Assembly: GCF_023147505.1 (NCBI RefSeq)
Contig: NZ_JAHXPB010000003.1
Span: forward strand, 124,001 to 188,000
Reading direction: 5' to 3'
DNA length: 64,000 nt
DNA from: Brevundimonas sp. EYE_349
GTDB lineage: Bacteria; Pseudomonadota; Alphaproteobacteria; Caulobacterales; Caulobacteraceae
Within the stretch, counting starts at the first letter, position 1, and every line of letters starts with the position of its first letter. Below the pieces are notes generated by a model. That model was not told the DNA's origin. It was given only the letters and a program-made list of their open reading frames with translations, and made no database searches. This document shows, one piece after another, positions 25,296 to 34,822 of the stretch. Both the position numbers and the translations under genes were made by a program.

Positions 25296-26716
25296 CCCTG
25301 CCCGCCCCCTATCCTCCGTTGGTCTCCGGCGGCGAGGGTCTGGACCGCTATCCCGGCGACGCCTCGGCGCTGGCGACACGCATGGCCGCCCTCTACGCCG
25401 TGCCCGCCGAACAGGTGCTGCCGGTTCGCGGCCTGACGCACGGACTGGAGCTGGCGTATCGTCTGGCCGCCCGGGATGGAGGTGCGGTCGAGGCGCCCAA
25501 GGCCGAACCCTACGACAGCCTCGCCGCCATCTATCCGACAGGGGGCGAGCCGGCCGTCGTGGTCATCCGCGCCCTCGGCTCGCCCGAGGCGGTCGCCGAA
25601 ATGGCCGCCCGCGTGGCCCCCGCCCTGCTGGTCGTGGACGAAGGCCTGATCGAGTTCTCCGACAGCGTATCGGCTATTACGGTCGTCGACGACCAGCCGA
25701 ACCTGGTCGTCCTGCGCAGCCTGTCGCTGGCCTATGGTCTGGCCGGCGCGCGGGTCGGGGCCGCGATCGCCAAGCCTCGGACGCTGGTCCGGCTGGCGTC
25801 GGTGATGGAACCCTACGCCCTGCCCGAGCCGCTGGTGCGGTTGGCGCAGCAGGCGCTGGACCCATCGCGCATGATCGAAACGGCGGAAAGGCTCGTCGCC
25901 GTCCGACGCGAGCGCGAGCGCGTCGTCCGTGAACTGGGCCGCCAGACGCCCGTCGAACCCGGCGTCGGTCCCATCATCATGACCCGGCCCGAAGACCCAA
26001 CGGCGGCGCTGGCCGGCCTGAAGGCTTACGGCGTCGAGGCCGATCTGTCAGGCGACCGTCTGCGCCTTCCGGTCTCGATCAAGCCCGAGGTCAACGACCG
26101 GCTGCTGGCGGCCTTCGGTCTGACGCCCGCCAAACGCCGCGCACCGCGTGTCGGCCAGGCCGTTCGCGACACCAAGGAGACCCGCATCGTCTGCGCCGTC
26201 GATCTGGATGCGCCCGGTCCGGTGAAGATCGCAACCGGCGTCGGCTTCTTCGACCACATGCTGGAGCAGATCGCGGCCCACGGCGGCTTTTCGCTGCGGC
26301 TGCAATGCGAAGGCGACCTGCACACCGACCCGCACCACACCATCGAGGACAGCGCCATCGCCCTGGGCCAGGCGCTGAAACAGGCGCTGGGCGAACGCAA
26401 GGGCATCGCCCGGTATGGCTTTGTTCTGCCGATGGACGAGGCCAATGCGACCGTCTCCATCGACCTCTCTGGACGCCCCTATCCGCTGTTCGAAGGCGCG
26501 TTCGAGACGCCCTTCATCGGCGACTACCGCACCGACCTGACCGCCCACGTCTTCCGCTCCCTGGCCGAGGCCATGGGCGCCGCCGTCCACATCAAGGTCA
26601 CCGGCCAGGACGACCACCACAAGACCGAGGCCGTCTACAAGGCCTTCGGCCGCGCCCTGCGTCAGGCCATCCGTGTCGAAGGCGACGCGGTGCCGTCGAC
26701 CAAGGGGGTGTTGTGA
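25292..26716 (+). CDS. hisB: HisC-like (decayed) / imidazoleglycerol-phosphate dehydratase fusion
   Basis: 474 residues in two parts. Residues 1 to about 280 resemble histidinol-phosphate aminotransferase (THGLELAYRLA; LVVDEGLIEF; LRSLSLAYGLAGARVG) but the PLP-binding lysine of the S-K-A-Y/F motif is Leu146, and the NPNNPTG loop and C-terminal substrate Arg region are absent. Residues from about 285 are a complete HisB with both metal motifs, DPHHTIEDSAIALG and DDHHKTEAVYKAFGRAL. HisB dehydrates imidazoleglycerol phosphate. The HisC part should be inactive, so a working HisC is expected elsewhere. Its stop overlaps the hisH GTG. Confidence 0.9.
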   Translation: MTLPAPYPPLVSGGEGLDRYPGDASALATRMAALYAVPAEQVLPVRGLTHGLELAYRLAARDGGAVEAPKAEPYDSLAAIYPTGGEPAVVVIRALGSPEAVAEMAARVAPALLVVDEGLIEFSDSVSAITVVDDQPNLVVLRSLSLAYGLAGARVGAAIAKPRTLVRLASVMEPYALPEPLVRLAQQALDPSRMIETAERLVAVRRERERVVRELGRQTPVEPGVGPIIMTRPEDPTAALAGLKAYGVEADLSGDRLRLPVSIKPEVNDRLLAAFGLTPAKRRAPRVGQAVRDTKETRIVCAVDLDAPGPVKIATGVGFFDHMLEQIAAHGGFSLRLQCEGDLHTDPHHTIEDSAIALGQALKQALGERKGIARYGFVLPMDEANATVSIDLSGRPYPLFEGAFETPFIGDYRTDLTAHVFRSLAEAMGAAVHIKVTGQDDHHKTEAVYKAFGRALRQAIRVEGDAVPSTKGVL

Positions 26717-27315
26717 CGGAAGTCGCCGTTATCGCCTATGGCGCGGGCAATATCGCTTCGGTCCAGTTCGCGCTGGAGCGGCTGGGGGCGACCGTCCGCC
26801 TGACCGCCGATCCGGTCGAGATCGCAGAGGCCGAGCGGGTCATCCTGCCCGGCGTCGGCGCGGCGGGTTACGCCATGTCGCGGCTGGCGGAGCTGAAGCT
26901 GATCGAACCTTTGCGCGCCTTTGAACGCCCCCTGATGGGCGTCTGTCTGGGTCAGCAACTGCTGTTTGGATCGAGCGACGAGGGCGACGGCGTCGAACTG
27001 CTGGGCGTCATCCCCGGCGTGGTGAAACGCCTGGAGCCCTCCGAGCCCCTGCCCGTGCCGCACATGGGCTGGAGCCGCCTGACGCGCGACCGGGACGATC
27101 CGCTGCTGGAAGGCGTCGCCGACGGGGCCTACGCCTATTTCGTCCATGGCTTCGTCTGTCCCGACGGGCCGGCGACCCTGGCGCGCGCCGACTATGGCGG
27201 GCCGGTCCCCGCCGTGGTGCGCTCTGACAATCGCTGGGGCTGCCAGTTCCACCCCGAACGCTCCGCCGAAGCCGGGGCGACGATCTTGCGCAACTTCCTG
27301 GAGATCGCCGCGTGA
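26713..27315 (+). CDS. hisH: Imidazole glycerol phosphate synthase glutaminase HisH
   Basis: 200 residues. Class I glutamine amidotransferase that delivers ammonia to HisF. The triad is visible: Cys78 in MGVCLGQQLL, and His180 and Glu182 in CQFHPERS. The GTG at 26713 overlaps the hisB stop (GTGA) and leads straight into the conserved VAVIAYGAGNIASV; the frame stays open further upstream but only as an out-of-frame reading of hisB. Confidence 0.96.
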   Translation: MTEVAVIAYGAGNIASVQFALERLGATVRLTADPVEIAEAERVILPGVGAAGYAMSRLAELKLIEPLRAFERPLMGVCLGQQLLFGSSDEGDGVELLGVIPGVVKRLEPSEPLPVPHMGWSRLTRDRDDPLLEGVADGAYAYFVHGFVCPDGPATLARADYGGPVPAVVRSDNRWGCQFHPERSAEAGATILRNFLEIAA

Positions 27316-27334
27316 ACCGCGCGGCCGCCAGGTC

Positions 27335-27443
27335 TCATTCATCCTTGGGCTCGACCCAAGGATCGGACCGTCCCCTGCCGATGCGACGAGGGGCACGTAC
27401 GGACCGATCCACGCCCGATCCTCGGGCCAGGCCCCAGGATGAC
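27335..27443. repeat. Palindromic intergenic repeat, copy B (long form)
   Basis: Two hairpins: CATCCTTGGG-CTCGA-CCCAAGGAT at the left and GATCCTCGGGCC-A-GGCCCCAGGATG at the right. It fills the 145-nt gap between hisH and hisA inside the his operon and resembles copies A, C and D. Confidence 0.7.
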
Positions 27444-27460
27444 CAACGAAAGTCGAGCCC

Positions 27461-28192
27461 ATGCTGATCTATCCCGCCATCGACCTGAAGGCCGGCGTCT
27501 GCGTGCGATTGATGCACGGCAAGTTCGACCAGGTGACCCAGTATGACGAACAGCCGGCCGCCCGCCTGACCGCTTTCGCGGCCGAGGGCGCGCAGTGGAT
27601 CCACATCGTCGATCTGGACGGCGCCGAGGCGGGCGAGGCCGTGCAGCACGCCTTGATCGGCGATTTGACCCAGGCCATCGACGTCAAGGTCCAGTCGGGC
27701 GGGGGCGTGCGCAGCGCCAACGACGTGGCCAAGCTGTTGGATTCGGGCGTCTCGCGCGTCGTCGTCGGCTCCCTGGCCGTGACCCAGCCCAACGACGTCG
27801 CCGCCTGGCTGAAGGGGTTCGGGATCGAGCGCATCACCCTGGCCCTGGACGTCAAGATCGAGGACGGCGTGCCGGTGCCGGCGCTGAAGGGCTGGACCCA
27901 GTCGTCGGGCGTCACCCTTTGGGAGGCGCTGGACCGCTATCCGAAGGGGACCGCCAAACATCTGCTGGTGACGGATGTCGGCCGCGACGGCGCCCTGACC
28001 GGACCGAACCTGGAGCTGCTGGCGGAAATCCGCCGGCGGCGTCCCGACCTGGTGCTCCAGGCCTCGGGCGGCGTCTCGTCCCTGGATGATCTCATCGCCG
28101 TCAAGGCGCTGGGTTGCAACGGCGCCATCGTGGGCCGCGCCCTTTACGAGGGCTGCTTCACCCTGCCCGAAGCCATAGCGGCGGCGGCATGA
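27461..28192 (+). CDS. hisA: ProFAR isomerase HisA
   Basis: 243 residues; (beta-alpha)8 barrel that isomerises ProFAR to PRFAR. The N-terminal catalytic Asp is in [14 protein letters not shown], the second in [14 protein letters not shown], with phosphate-binding [12 protein letters not shown] and [12 protein letters not shown]. It follows hisH after the palindromic repeat and precedes hisF by 31 nt. Confidence 0.96.
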   Translation: MLIYPAIDLKAGVCVRLMHGKFDQVTQYDEQPAARLTAFAAEGAQWIHIVDLDGAEAGEAVQHALIGDLTQAIDVKVQSGGGVRSANDVAKLLDSGVSRVVVGSLAVTQPNDVAAWLKGFGIERITLALDVKIEDGVPVPALKGWTQSSGVTLWEALDRYPKGTAKHLLVTDVGRDGALTGPNLELLAEIRRRRPDLVLQASGGVSSLDDLIAVKALGCNGAIVGRALYEGCFTLPEAIAAAA

Positions 28193-28223
28193 CCGCCCCG
28201 TTCGCAAGCATAAGGGCGGTCCA

Positions 28224-28991
28224 ATGACCGCCCGGCGGATCATCCCCTGCCTGGACGTCAAGGACGGACGGGTGGTCAAGGGCGTGAAGTTCGTCGGCCA
28301 TACCGACATGGGCGACGCCGCCGAGCTGGCCGCGCGCTATCGCGACGCTGGCGCGGACGAACTGGTCTTCTATGACATCACCGCCAGTCCCGAGGGGCGC
28401 ACGCTCGACTATGGCTGGATCAAGGATATCGCCCGGCTGCTGGACATTCCCTTCTGCGTCGCGGGCGGCATCCGCAGCGTGGACCAGGCGGCCCGCTGTC
28501 TGGACCACGGGGCGGACAAGGTGTCGATCAACTCCCCCGCCCTGGAGCGGCCCGAACTGATCGCGGAGATGGCCGAACGCCTGGGATCGCAATGCGTCGT
28601 CGTCGGCGTCGACAGCCGTCTGGAAGACGGCGAATGGGTGGTCCACAAATACACCGGCGATCCCGATGCGCGCCGCCCCGCCGGCAAGCGCACCCTGGAC
28701 TGGCTGGATCAGGCGCAAGGCTTTGGCGCGGGCGAGATCGTTCTGAACTGCATCGACCAGGACGGGGTGCGTCAGGGCTATGACATCGAACAGCTGTCCG
28801 CCGCCCGCGCGCGTCTGACCATTCCGCTGATCGCCTCGGGCGGAGCCGGCGCGCCGGTGCATTTCAGGGACGTGTTCGACCAGGCCGACGTCTCCGGCGC
28901 CCTGGCCGCCAGCGTCTTCCACACCGGCGCCATCGCCATACCGGACCTGAAACAATACCTGGCCGACGATGGCCTGGAGATGCGGATATGA
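28224..28991 (+). CDS. hisF: Imidazole glycerol phosphate synthase cyclase HisF
   Basis: 255 residues. Synthase barrel that uses HisH-derived ammonia to form IGP and AICAR. Catalytic Asp residues are in [14 protein letters not shown] and [12 protein letters not shown]; phosphate sites are [10 protein letters not shown] and [11 protein letters not shown]. It overlaps hisIE by 4 nt. Confidence 0.96.
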   Translation: MTARRIIPCLDVKDGRVVKGVKFVGHTDMGDAAELAARYRDAGADELVFYDITASPEGRTLDYGWIKDIARLLDIPFCVAGGIRSVDQAARCLDHGADKVSINSPALERPELIAEMAERLGSQCVVVGVDSRLEDGEWVVHKYTGDPDARRPAGKRTLDWLDQAQGFGAGEIVLNCIDQDGVRQGYDIEQLSAARARLTIPLIASGGAGAPVHFRDVFDQADVSGALAASVFHTGAIAIPDLKQYLADDGLEMRI

Positions 28992-29620
28992 CCCTCGATC
29001 CATCCACCATCGACTTCGAAAAAGGCGGCGGGCTGGTTCCGGTCGTAGTGCAGGATGCGGCGACACTTCAGGTCCTGACCCTGGCCTATATGGACCGCGC
29101 CGCGCTGGATGAGACGATCACGTCGGGCGAGGCCACCTTCTTCTCTCGCTCGCGGGGCGCGCGGTGGAGAAAGGGCGAGACGTCCGGTGACCGGCTGCAT
29201 GTCGTGGGCATCACGCCCGACTGCGACAACGACGCCCTGGTCCTGTCGGTCCGGCCGGTCGGCAACGCCTGTCACCTGAACCGGACCAGCTGTTTCGGCG
29301 ACTTCGATGCGCCGGGCGTTGGCCGCATCGCCCGACTGGAACAGACCATCGCGCGCCGCGCCGCGGCAGATCCGTCCGAGAGCTGGACCGCCAAACTGAT
29401 CGCCCAGGGCCCGAAACGCATCGCCCAGAAGGTCGGCGAGGAGGGCGTCGAGACCGCTCTGGCGGGGGTCGCCGGGCCGGACGAGGAACTCGCCAGCGAG
29501 GCTGCGGATTTAATCTATCACCTGCTCGTTCTTCTCCATGCCCGTAACATGGTGTTTCAGGACGTGCTGGATGTGTTGGCCTCACGCGCCGAAGCGGGCA
29601 AAGGCCAACCTGCACCTTAA
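28988..29620 (+). CDS. hisI: Phosphoribosyl-AMP cyclohydrolase / phosphoribosyl-ATP pyrophosphatase HisIE
   Basis: 210 residues fusing two domains. The N-terminal HisI part (about 1-115) has [27 protein letters not shown] and the metal motif [10 protein letters not shown] with [12 protein letters not shown]. The C-terminal HisE part (about 120-205) has [19 protein letters not shown] and [13 protein letters not shown]. It catalyses steps 2 and 3 of histidine synthesis. It is the last gene of the his operon, 42 nt before zwf. Fused HisIE is more typical of gamma- than of most alphaproteobacteria. Confidence 0.95.
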   Translation: MTLDPSTIDFEKGGGLVPVVVQDAATLQVLTLAYMDRAALDETITSGEATFFSRSRGARWRKGETSGDRLHVVGITPDCDNDALVLSVRPVGNACHLNRTSCFGDFDAPGVGRIARLEQTIARRAAADPSESWTAKLIAQGPKRIAQKVGEEGVETALAGVAGPDEELASEAADLIYHLLVLLHARNMVFQDVLDVLASRAEAGKGQPAP

Positions 29621-29662
29621 CGGCATCGGTCCCACAAAGCGGGATCGCTGAAGGGATAATCC

Positions 29663-31138
29663 ATGGCGGCTCTCATTCTGTTCGGCGGCGGCGGCGATCT
29701 GGCGATGCGCATGCTGCTGCCGTCCCTGTATTTCCTGGAGCATGACGGCCTGCTGCCCGATGGGCTGAAGATCATCGGCGCCGCGCGTTCCGAAGAGAGC
29801 GCCGACGACTATGTCGCCAAGGTCCTGGACGCGGTGAAGGCCAAGGCCGAAGCCGACAAGGCGTGGGACGAGGACAGCTGGTCGCGCATGAAGGCCCGCC
29901 TGGATTATCTGGCGGTGGACGCCACCTCGCCCGAAAGCCTGAAGCCGCTGAAGGACAAGGTGGGCGACGGCGAGGTCACGTCGTTCCTGGCCGTGTCACC
30001 GTCGCTCTACGCCCGCATCGTCACGGCGATGAAGGCCGCCGGTCTGGCCGAGAAGAACTGCCGCATCGTTCTGGAGAAGCCGGTCGGGCGCGACCTGACG
30101 TCCTTCCTGGAAATCGACGACGCCGTGGCCCATGCCTTCAGCGAGAGCCAGGTGTTTCGCATCGACCACTATCTGGGCAAGGAGACGGTGCAGAACCTGA
30201 TCGCCCTGCGGTTCGGCAACACGATCTTCGAGCCGTTGTGGAACAATCTGTCCATCGACCACGTCCAGATCACCATCGGCGAGACGGTGGGGGTCGGCGA
30301 CCGCTGGCCCTATTACGACGAATACGGCGCCCTGCGGGACATGCTGCAGAACCATATGCTGCAACTGCTGTGCCTGGTGGCGATGGAGCCGCCCAGCGAC
30401 CTGGACCCGGACTCGGTGCGCAACGAGAAGGTCAAGGTGCTGCGCTCCCTTCGTCCCATCACCCCCGACGAGGCCGAGCGGGTCACCGTGCGCGGCCAGT
30501 ACGTGGCCGGGACCAGCGAGGGCAAGCCGGTCAAGGGCTATGACGAGGAGCGGGGCCAGGATTCGGACACCGAGACCTTCGTCGCCATCCGAGCCGACAT
30601 CGACAACTGGCGCTGGGCCGGCGTGCCGTTCTTCATGCGCACCGGCAAACGCCTGCCGGAAAAGCGCACCGAGATCGTCATCCAGTTCAAGCCGGTGCCC
30701 CACTCGATCTTCGACCGCGACGCCAATTCCAACAAGAATGGCGGAGAGGTCACGGCAAACCGCATGATCATCGAGCTTCAGCCCGAGGAAGACATCTCCC
30801 TGACGGTCATGAACAAACGCCCCGGCCTTGATCGGCGGATGCAGCTTCAGCCGATCAAGATGAGCCTGTCGTGGGGCGTTGACGGCAAGGGCGACGCCCC
30901 GCCGCGCCGCCGCATCGCCTATGAACGTCTGTTGCTGGATGCGATGGCGGGCGATTCCACCCTGTTCGTGCGTCGCGACGAGGCGGAACAGGCCTGGAAA
31001 TGGGTGGACGAGGTTTCCGAGGCCTGGGCCGAATCCGGCCTGAAGCCCGACGAATATGTCGCCGGGACCTGGGGTCCCGACAGCGCCGACATGCTGATGA
31101 TGCGGACCGGCCGCGACTGGAACACGACCGATGCCTGA
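29663..31138 (+). CDS. zwf: Glucose-6-phosphate 1-dehydrogenase
   Basis: 491 residues. Oxidises glucose 6-phosphate to 6-phosphogluconolactone, reducing NADP or NAD. It has the N-terminal LFGGGGDLAMRMLLP (the usual GASGDLA variant), the substrate motif RIDHYLGKETVQN with catalytic His, and FFMRTGKRLPEK. First gene of the zwf-pgl-edd-glk operon; it overlaps pgl by 8 nt. Confidence 0.97.
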   Translation: MAALILFGGGGDLAMRMLLPSLYFLEHDGLLPDGLKIIGAARSEESADDYVAKVLDAVKAKAEADKAWDEDSWSRMKARLDYLAVDATSPESLKPLKDKVGDGEVTSFLAVSPSLYARIVTAMKAAGLAEKNCRIVLEKPVGRDLTSFLEIDDAVAHAFSESQVFRIDHYLGKETVQNLIALRFGNTIFEPLWNNLSIDHVQITIGETVGVGDRWPYYDEYGALRDMLQNHMLQLLCLVAMEPPSDLDPDSVRNEKVKVLRSLRPITPDEAERVTVRGQYVAGTSEGKPVKGYDEERGQDSDTETFVAIRADIDNWRWAGVPFFMRTGKRLPEKRTEIVIQFKPVPHSIFDRDANSNKNGGEVTANRMIIELQPEEDISLTVMNKRPGLDRRMQLQPIKMSLSWGVDGKGDAPPRRRIAYERLLLDAMAGDSTLFVRRDEAEQAWKWVDEVSEAWAESGLKPDEYVAGTWGPDSADMLMMRTGRDWNTTDA

Positions 31139-31847
31139 GACCCACCCCATCGAAACCTTCGCCGGCCCCGACGCCTGGGCCGAGGCCATCGCGGCCCGGC
31201 TCAGCGAGACCCTTTCGACAGCCCTGCGCGACAAGGGCGCGGCCCTGTTCGCCGGGCCGGGCGGTTCGACGCCCGCGCCCGTCTATCGCCGGCTGGCGGC
31301 GACCGATCTGGACTGGTCCAGGGTCGCCGTGACCCTGGTGGACGAGCGCTACGTTCCCGAAACCTCGCCGGAGTCCAACGCCCGTCTGATTCGCGACGTC
31401 CTGTTGCAGGACAAGGCGGCGGCGGCGCGCTTCATCCCTCTCTATACGCCCGAGGTCACGGTGGACCGGGCGGCCCTGGTCGCCGCCAAGGCTCTGGCGG
31501 ACGCCGGCGGGCGGTTCGATGCGGTCCTGCTCGGCATGGGAGAGGACGGCCACATCTGCTCCATGTTCCCTGAAAGCCCGACGCTGAAGACCCTGCTGAC
31601 GCCGACGCTGAAACCCACGGTCCTGGGCGTGCCCCACGGCCGCGACGGCATGGCGCCGACCATCGAGCGGCTGTCGATCAACCTGCCTTATCTGATATCG
31701 GCCAGCCGCGTGATCCTGGGTCTGAAGGGCGCCGCCAAGCGTCGCGTCTTCGAAGAACAGGCCATGGGCGATCCCAGAATCCAGCCCATCGCCGCCCTGA
31801 TCGCGGCCGGCGTTCCCCTTGAAGTTTTGTGGACGGAGGAAGGCTGA
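31131..31847 (+). CDS. pgl: 6-phosphogluconolactonase
   Basis: 238 residues, DevB-type. Hydrolyses the lactone made by Zwf. Family motifs are VTLVDERYVPETSPESNARLI and LLGMGEDGHICSMFP. Its TGA shares a base with the edd ATG (TGATG), and the ribosome site GGAGGAAGG for edd lies inside its last codons. Confidence 0.95.
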   Translation: MPETHPIETFAGPDAWAEAIAARLSETLSTALRDKGAALFAGPGGSTPAPVYRRLAATDLDWSRVAVTLVDERYVPETSPESNARLIRDVLLQDKAAAARFIPLYTPEVTVDRAALVAAKALADAGGRFDAVLLGMGEDGHICSMFPESPTLKTLLTPTLKPTVLGVPHGRDGMAPTIERLSINLPYLISASRVILGLKGAAKRRVFEEQAMGDPRIQPIAALIAAGVPLEVLWTEEG

Positions 31848-33736
31848 TGGCGCTTCATCCTACGGTCGCCGCGGTCACCGCCCGCATCGTCGAAAAAAGC
31901 CGCGAGACCCGCGCCGACTATATCCGTCGCATGGACGCCGCCCGCGACAGCGGGACCGGGCGCGCCAAACTGTCCTGCGCCAACTGGGCGCACGCCTTCG
32001 CGGGCCAGACCATCGCCGACAAGCTGACGGCGATGGACGGGTCCAAGCCGAACCTGGGCGTCGTCACGGCCTATAACGACATGCTGTCGGCCCATCAGCC
32101 GTTCGAGCGTTTCCCCGACGTCGTGCGCGCGGCGGTGCGCGAGGTCGGCGCCACGGCCCAGGTCGCCGGCGGCACGCCCGCCATGTGCGACGGCGTGACC
32201 CAAGGCCGCCCAGGCATGGAGCTGTCGCTGTTCAGCCGCGACGTCATCGCCATGTCGGCGGGCGTGGCCCTGACCCATGACGCCTTCGACGCGGGCCTGA
32301 TGCTGGGCGTCTGCGACAAGATCGTGCCCGGCCTGTTCATGGGCGCCCTGGCCTTCGGTCACCTGCCCGTCGTCTTCGCCCCGGCCGGCCCCATGCCGTC
32401 GGGCATTCCGAATGCGGAAAAAGCCCGCGTCCGCGCCGAATATGCGCAGAACAAGGTTGATCGTCAGACCCTGCTGGAAAGCGAGATCGGCAGCTATCAC
32501 TCGCCCGGCACCTGCACCTTCTACGGCACCGCCAACTCCAACCAGATGATGATGGAGCTGGGCGGGCTGCACATGCCTTCCACCGCCTTTGTCCATCCCG
32601 ACACCGGTCTGCGCGACGCCCTGACGGCGGCGGCGGCGAAGCGGGCCGTCGAACTGGCGCGCAGCGGCCAATGCCGCATGGCCGACGTCGTCGACGAGAA
32701 GTCCATCGTCAACATGATCGTGGCCCTTCTGGCCACCGGGGGCTCCACCAACCACGCCATCCACCTGGTCGCCATGGCGCGGGCGGCGGGGGTGTTGATC
32801 GACTGGACCGACATGGACGAACTGTCGTCGGTCACGCCGCTGCTCGCGCGCGTCTATCCCAACGGCTCGGCCGATGTGAACGCCTTCCAGGCCGCCGGCG
32901 GCGTGGCCTTCATCGCGCGCGAACTGGCCCAGGCCGGCAACATCCACACCGATGTCACCACCATCATGGGCCAAGGGATCGAGGCCTATTTCCAGGAGCC
33001 TTCCATGGTGGACGGCGAACTGGTGTGGCGCGACGGGGTCAGCGAGAGCCTGGATCGCGACATCCTGCGCCCCGCCTCCGACCCCTTCGACCATGAGGGG
33101 GGCCTGCGCCTGGTCCAGGGCGACCTGGGCCGCGCGGTCATCAAGATTTCGGCCGTGAAGCCCGAGAACCGTATCGTCGAGGCGCCCGCCGCCGTCTTCG
33201 AAACCCAGGAAGACGCGCTGCAGGCCTTCAAGGACGGCAAGCTGTTCCGCGACGTGGTCGTGGTCCTGCGCTTCCAGGGCCCCAAGGCCAACGGCATGCC
33301 CGAACTGCACAGCCTGTCGCCCGCACTGTCGGTCATTCAGGACAAGGGCTTCAAGGTCGCCTTCGTCACCGACGGCCGCATGTCGGGCGCCAGCGGCAAG
33401 ACGCCCGCCGCCATTCACGTCAGCCCCGAAGCCCTGGCCGGCGGCCCCTTGGCCCATGTTCAGGACGGGGACGTCATCCGCCTCGACCCCGAGGCCGGGG
33501 TGTTGACCACCGTCGGCGTCAGCGATCTGACCGCCCGGCCTGCCGCCAGCCGCACGCCCGCCATCGCCCAGGGTTCGTCCTGGGGCTATGGCCGCGAACT
33601 GTTCGGCGCCTTCCGCCACGTCGTCACGACCGCCGAGCAGGGCGCCACCGTCTGTTTCGCGGTGCCCAGCGCCAGCAACGGCCACGACGACACGCCGCCC
33701 AATCCCAACTTCGTCGACCGGACCGTGGACGCCTGA
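31847..33736 (+). CDS. edd: 6-phosphogluconate dehydratase
   Basis: 629 residues. Iron-sulfur dehydratase (IlvD/Edd family) of the Entner-Doudoroff pathway, giving KDPG. Visible: YNDMLSAHQPFERFPD, GGTPAMCDGVTQGRPGMELS, GVCDKIVPGLFMGALAFG (cluster cysteines) and TDGRMSGASGKTPAAIH. The ATG at 31847 with its strong upstream site is chosen; an earlier ATG at 31829 lies inside pgl. The KDPG aldolase gene eda is not in the window. Confidence 0.96.
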   Translation: MALHPTVAAVTARIVEKSRETRADYIRRMDAARDSGTGRAKLSCANWAHAFAGQTIADKLTAMDGSKPNLGVVTAYNDMLSAHQPFERFPDVVRAAVREVGATAQVAGGTPAMCDGVTQGRPGMELSLFSRDVIAMSAGVALTHDAFDAGLMLGVCDKIVPGLFMGALAFGHLPVVFAPAGPMPSGIPNAEKARVRAEYAQNKVDRQTLLESEIGSYHSPGTCTFYGTANSNQMMMELGGLHMPSTAFVHPDTGLRDALTAAAAKRAVELARSGQCRMADVVDEKSIVNMIVALLATGGSTNHAIHLVAMARAAGVLIDWTDMDELSSVTPLLARVYPNGSADVNAFQAAGGVAFIARELAQAGNIHTDVTTIMGQGIEAYFQEPSMVDGELVWRDGVSESLDRDILRPASDPFDHEGGLRLVQGDLGRAVIKISAVKPENRIVEAPAAVFETQEDALQAFKDGKLFRDVVVVLRFQGPKANGMPELHSLSPALSVIQDKGFKVAFVTDGRMSGASGKTPAAIHVSPEALAGGPLAHVQDGDVIRLDPEAGVLTTVGVSDLTARPAASRTPAIAQGSSWGYGRELFGAFRHVVTTAEQGATVCFAVPSASNGHDDTPPNPNFVDRTVDA

Positions 33737-33767
33737 TCCACCGAACCGAGCGCAGGAAACGCCTAGA

Positions 33768-34739
33768 ATGAATGACAAGACCCTCCTCGTCGGCGACGTC
33801 GGCGGCACCAACGCCCGCTTCGCCGTGGCCCGTATGGTGGACGGCACGCCTGTGCTGGACCACCACGAAAGCTTCCCGGCGGAAACCTACCCCACCTTCC
33901 TTGAAGGCGTCGCCGCCTTCATCGAGGGCTGCGATGTCAAGCCGACCGGCGGCGTCATCGCCGTCGCGGGCGCCGTGACCAATGGCGAGATCGACCTGAC
34001 CAACTCGCCCTGGCGTGTGTCGGAAGCCGAGTTGCAGTCCCTGGACCTGAAACCGGTCAAGCTGATCAACGACTTCGAGGCCCTGGCTTGGGGCGCGCCG
34101 ATCGTTCCGGCGGACCAGTTGGAAAGCCTGGGCGGGCCGGTCGACGGCGATCCGCATTCGACCGTGGCCGTGCTGGGCCCCGGCACTGGTTTCGGGGTCT
34201 CGGCCCTGGTTCGTGACGCCCACGGCAAGGAGATGGCCATGCCGTCAGAGGGCGGCCATGCCTGCTTCCCCCCCGGCGATCCGGTCGAGGACGAAATCCT
34301 GCGCATCCTGCGCCGCCGCTATGATCGGGTGTCGATCGAACGTCTGATCTGCGGCCCCGGTCTTTTGAACATGCACCGCGCCCTGGCCGAGATCGACGGC
34401 CGCGAAACCCATGTCGACGATCCCGCCGAGATCACCAAGACGGCGCTGGAAGACCCCAACAGCCCGTGCGGCGCGACTCTGGCCCGCTTCTGCGCCATCC
34501 TGGGCGCCGTGGCCGGCGACATCGCCCTGACCACGGGCGCGCGTGGCGGCGTCTATATCGCCGGCGGCATCGTTCCGCGCATCCTGCCCTTCATCAAGGC
34601 CAGCCCCTTCCGCCAGCGGTTCGAGCGCAAGGGCCGGTTCAAGGACTATATGTCAGAGATTCCGACCAAGGTGATCATGCACAAACACGCCGCCCTGCTG
34701 GGGGCCGCCCGCGTCGCCTTCGCCGAGGCCGAAGGCTAA
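33768..34739 (+). CDS. glk: Glucokinase
   Basis: 323 residues, proteobacterial Glk type (ROK-unrelated). Phosphorylates glucose. The N-terminal phosphate loop is LLVGDVGGTNARF, and the catalytic Asp lies in LINDFEALAWG; the adenosine region includes LGPGTGFGVSALV. The ATG at 33768 has AGGAAA upstream and is preferred over earlier in-frame codons inside edd. Last gene of the operon, 31 nt after edd. Confidence 0.96.
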   Translation: MNDKTLLVGDVGGTNARFAVARMVDGTPVLDHHESFPAETYPTFLEGVAAFIEGCDVKPTGGVIAVAGAVTNGEIDLTNSPWRVSEAELQSLDLKPVKLINDFEALAWGAPIVPADQLESLGGPVDGDPHSTVAVLGPGTGFGVSALVRDAHGKEMAMPSEGGHACFPPGDPVEDEILRILRRRYDRVSIERLICGPGLLNMHRALAEIDGRETHVDDPAEITKTALEDPNSPCGATLARFCAILGAVAGDIALTTGARGGVYIAGGIVPRILPFIKASPFRQRFERKGRFKDYMSEIPTKVIMHKHAALLGAARVAFAEAEG

Positions 34740-34756
34740 GGCGATCACGCAAATCT

Positions 34757-34786
34757 CACGGCGGCGTGAACCGATCCGCCGCCGTG
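34757..34786 (+). terminator. Hairpin after glk, possible weak terminator
   Basis: CACGGCGGC at 34757-34765 pairs with GCCGCCGTG at 34778-34786, followed by ACGTTTCC. The T-run is weak, so it may be a partial terminator or an mRNA-stabilising hairpin. Confidence 0.5.
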
Positions 34787-34822
34787 ACGTTTCCTCGTCT
34801 CCACAAAGGAGAGGAAACTGAA

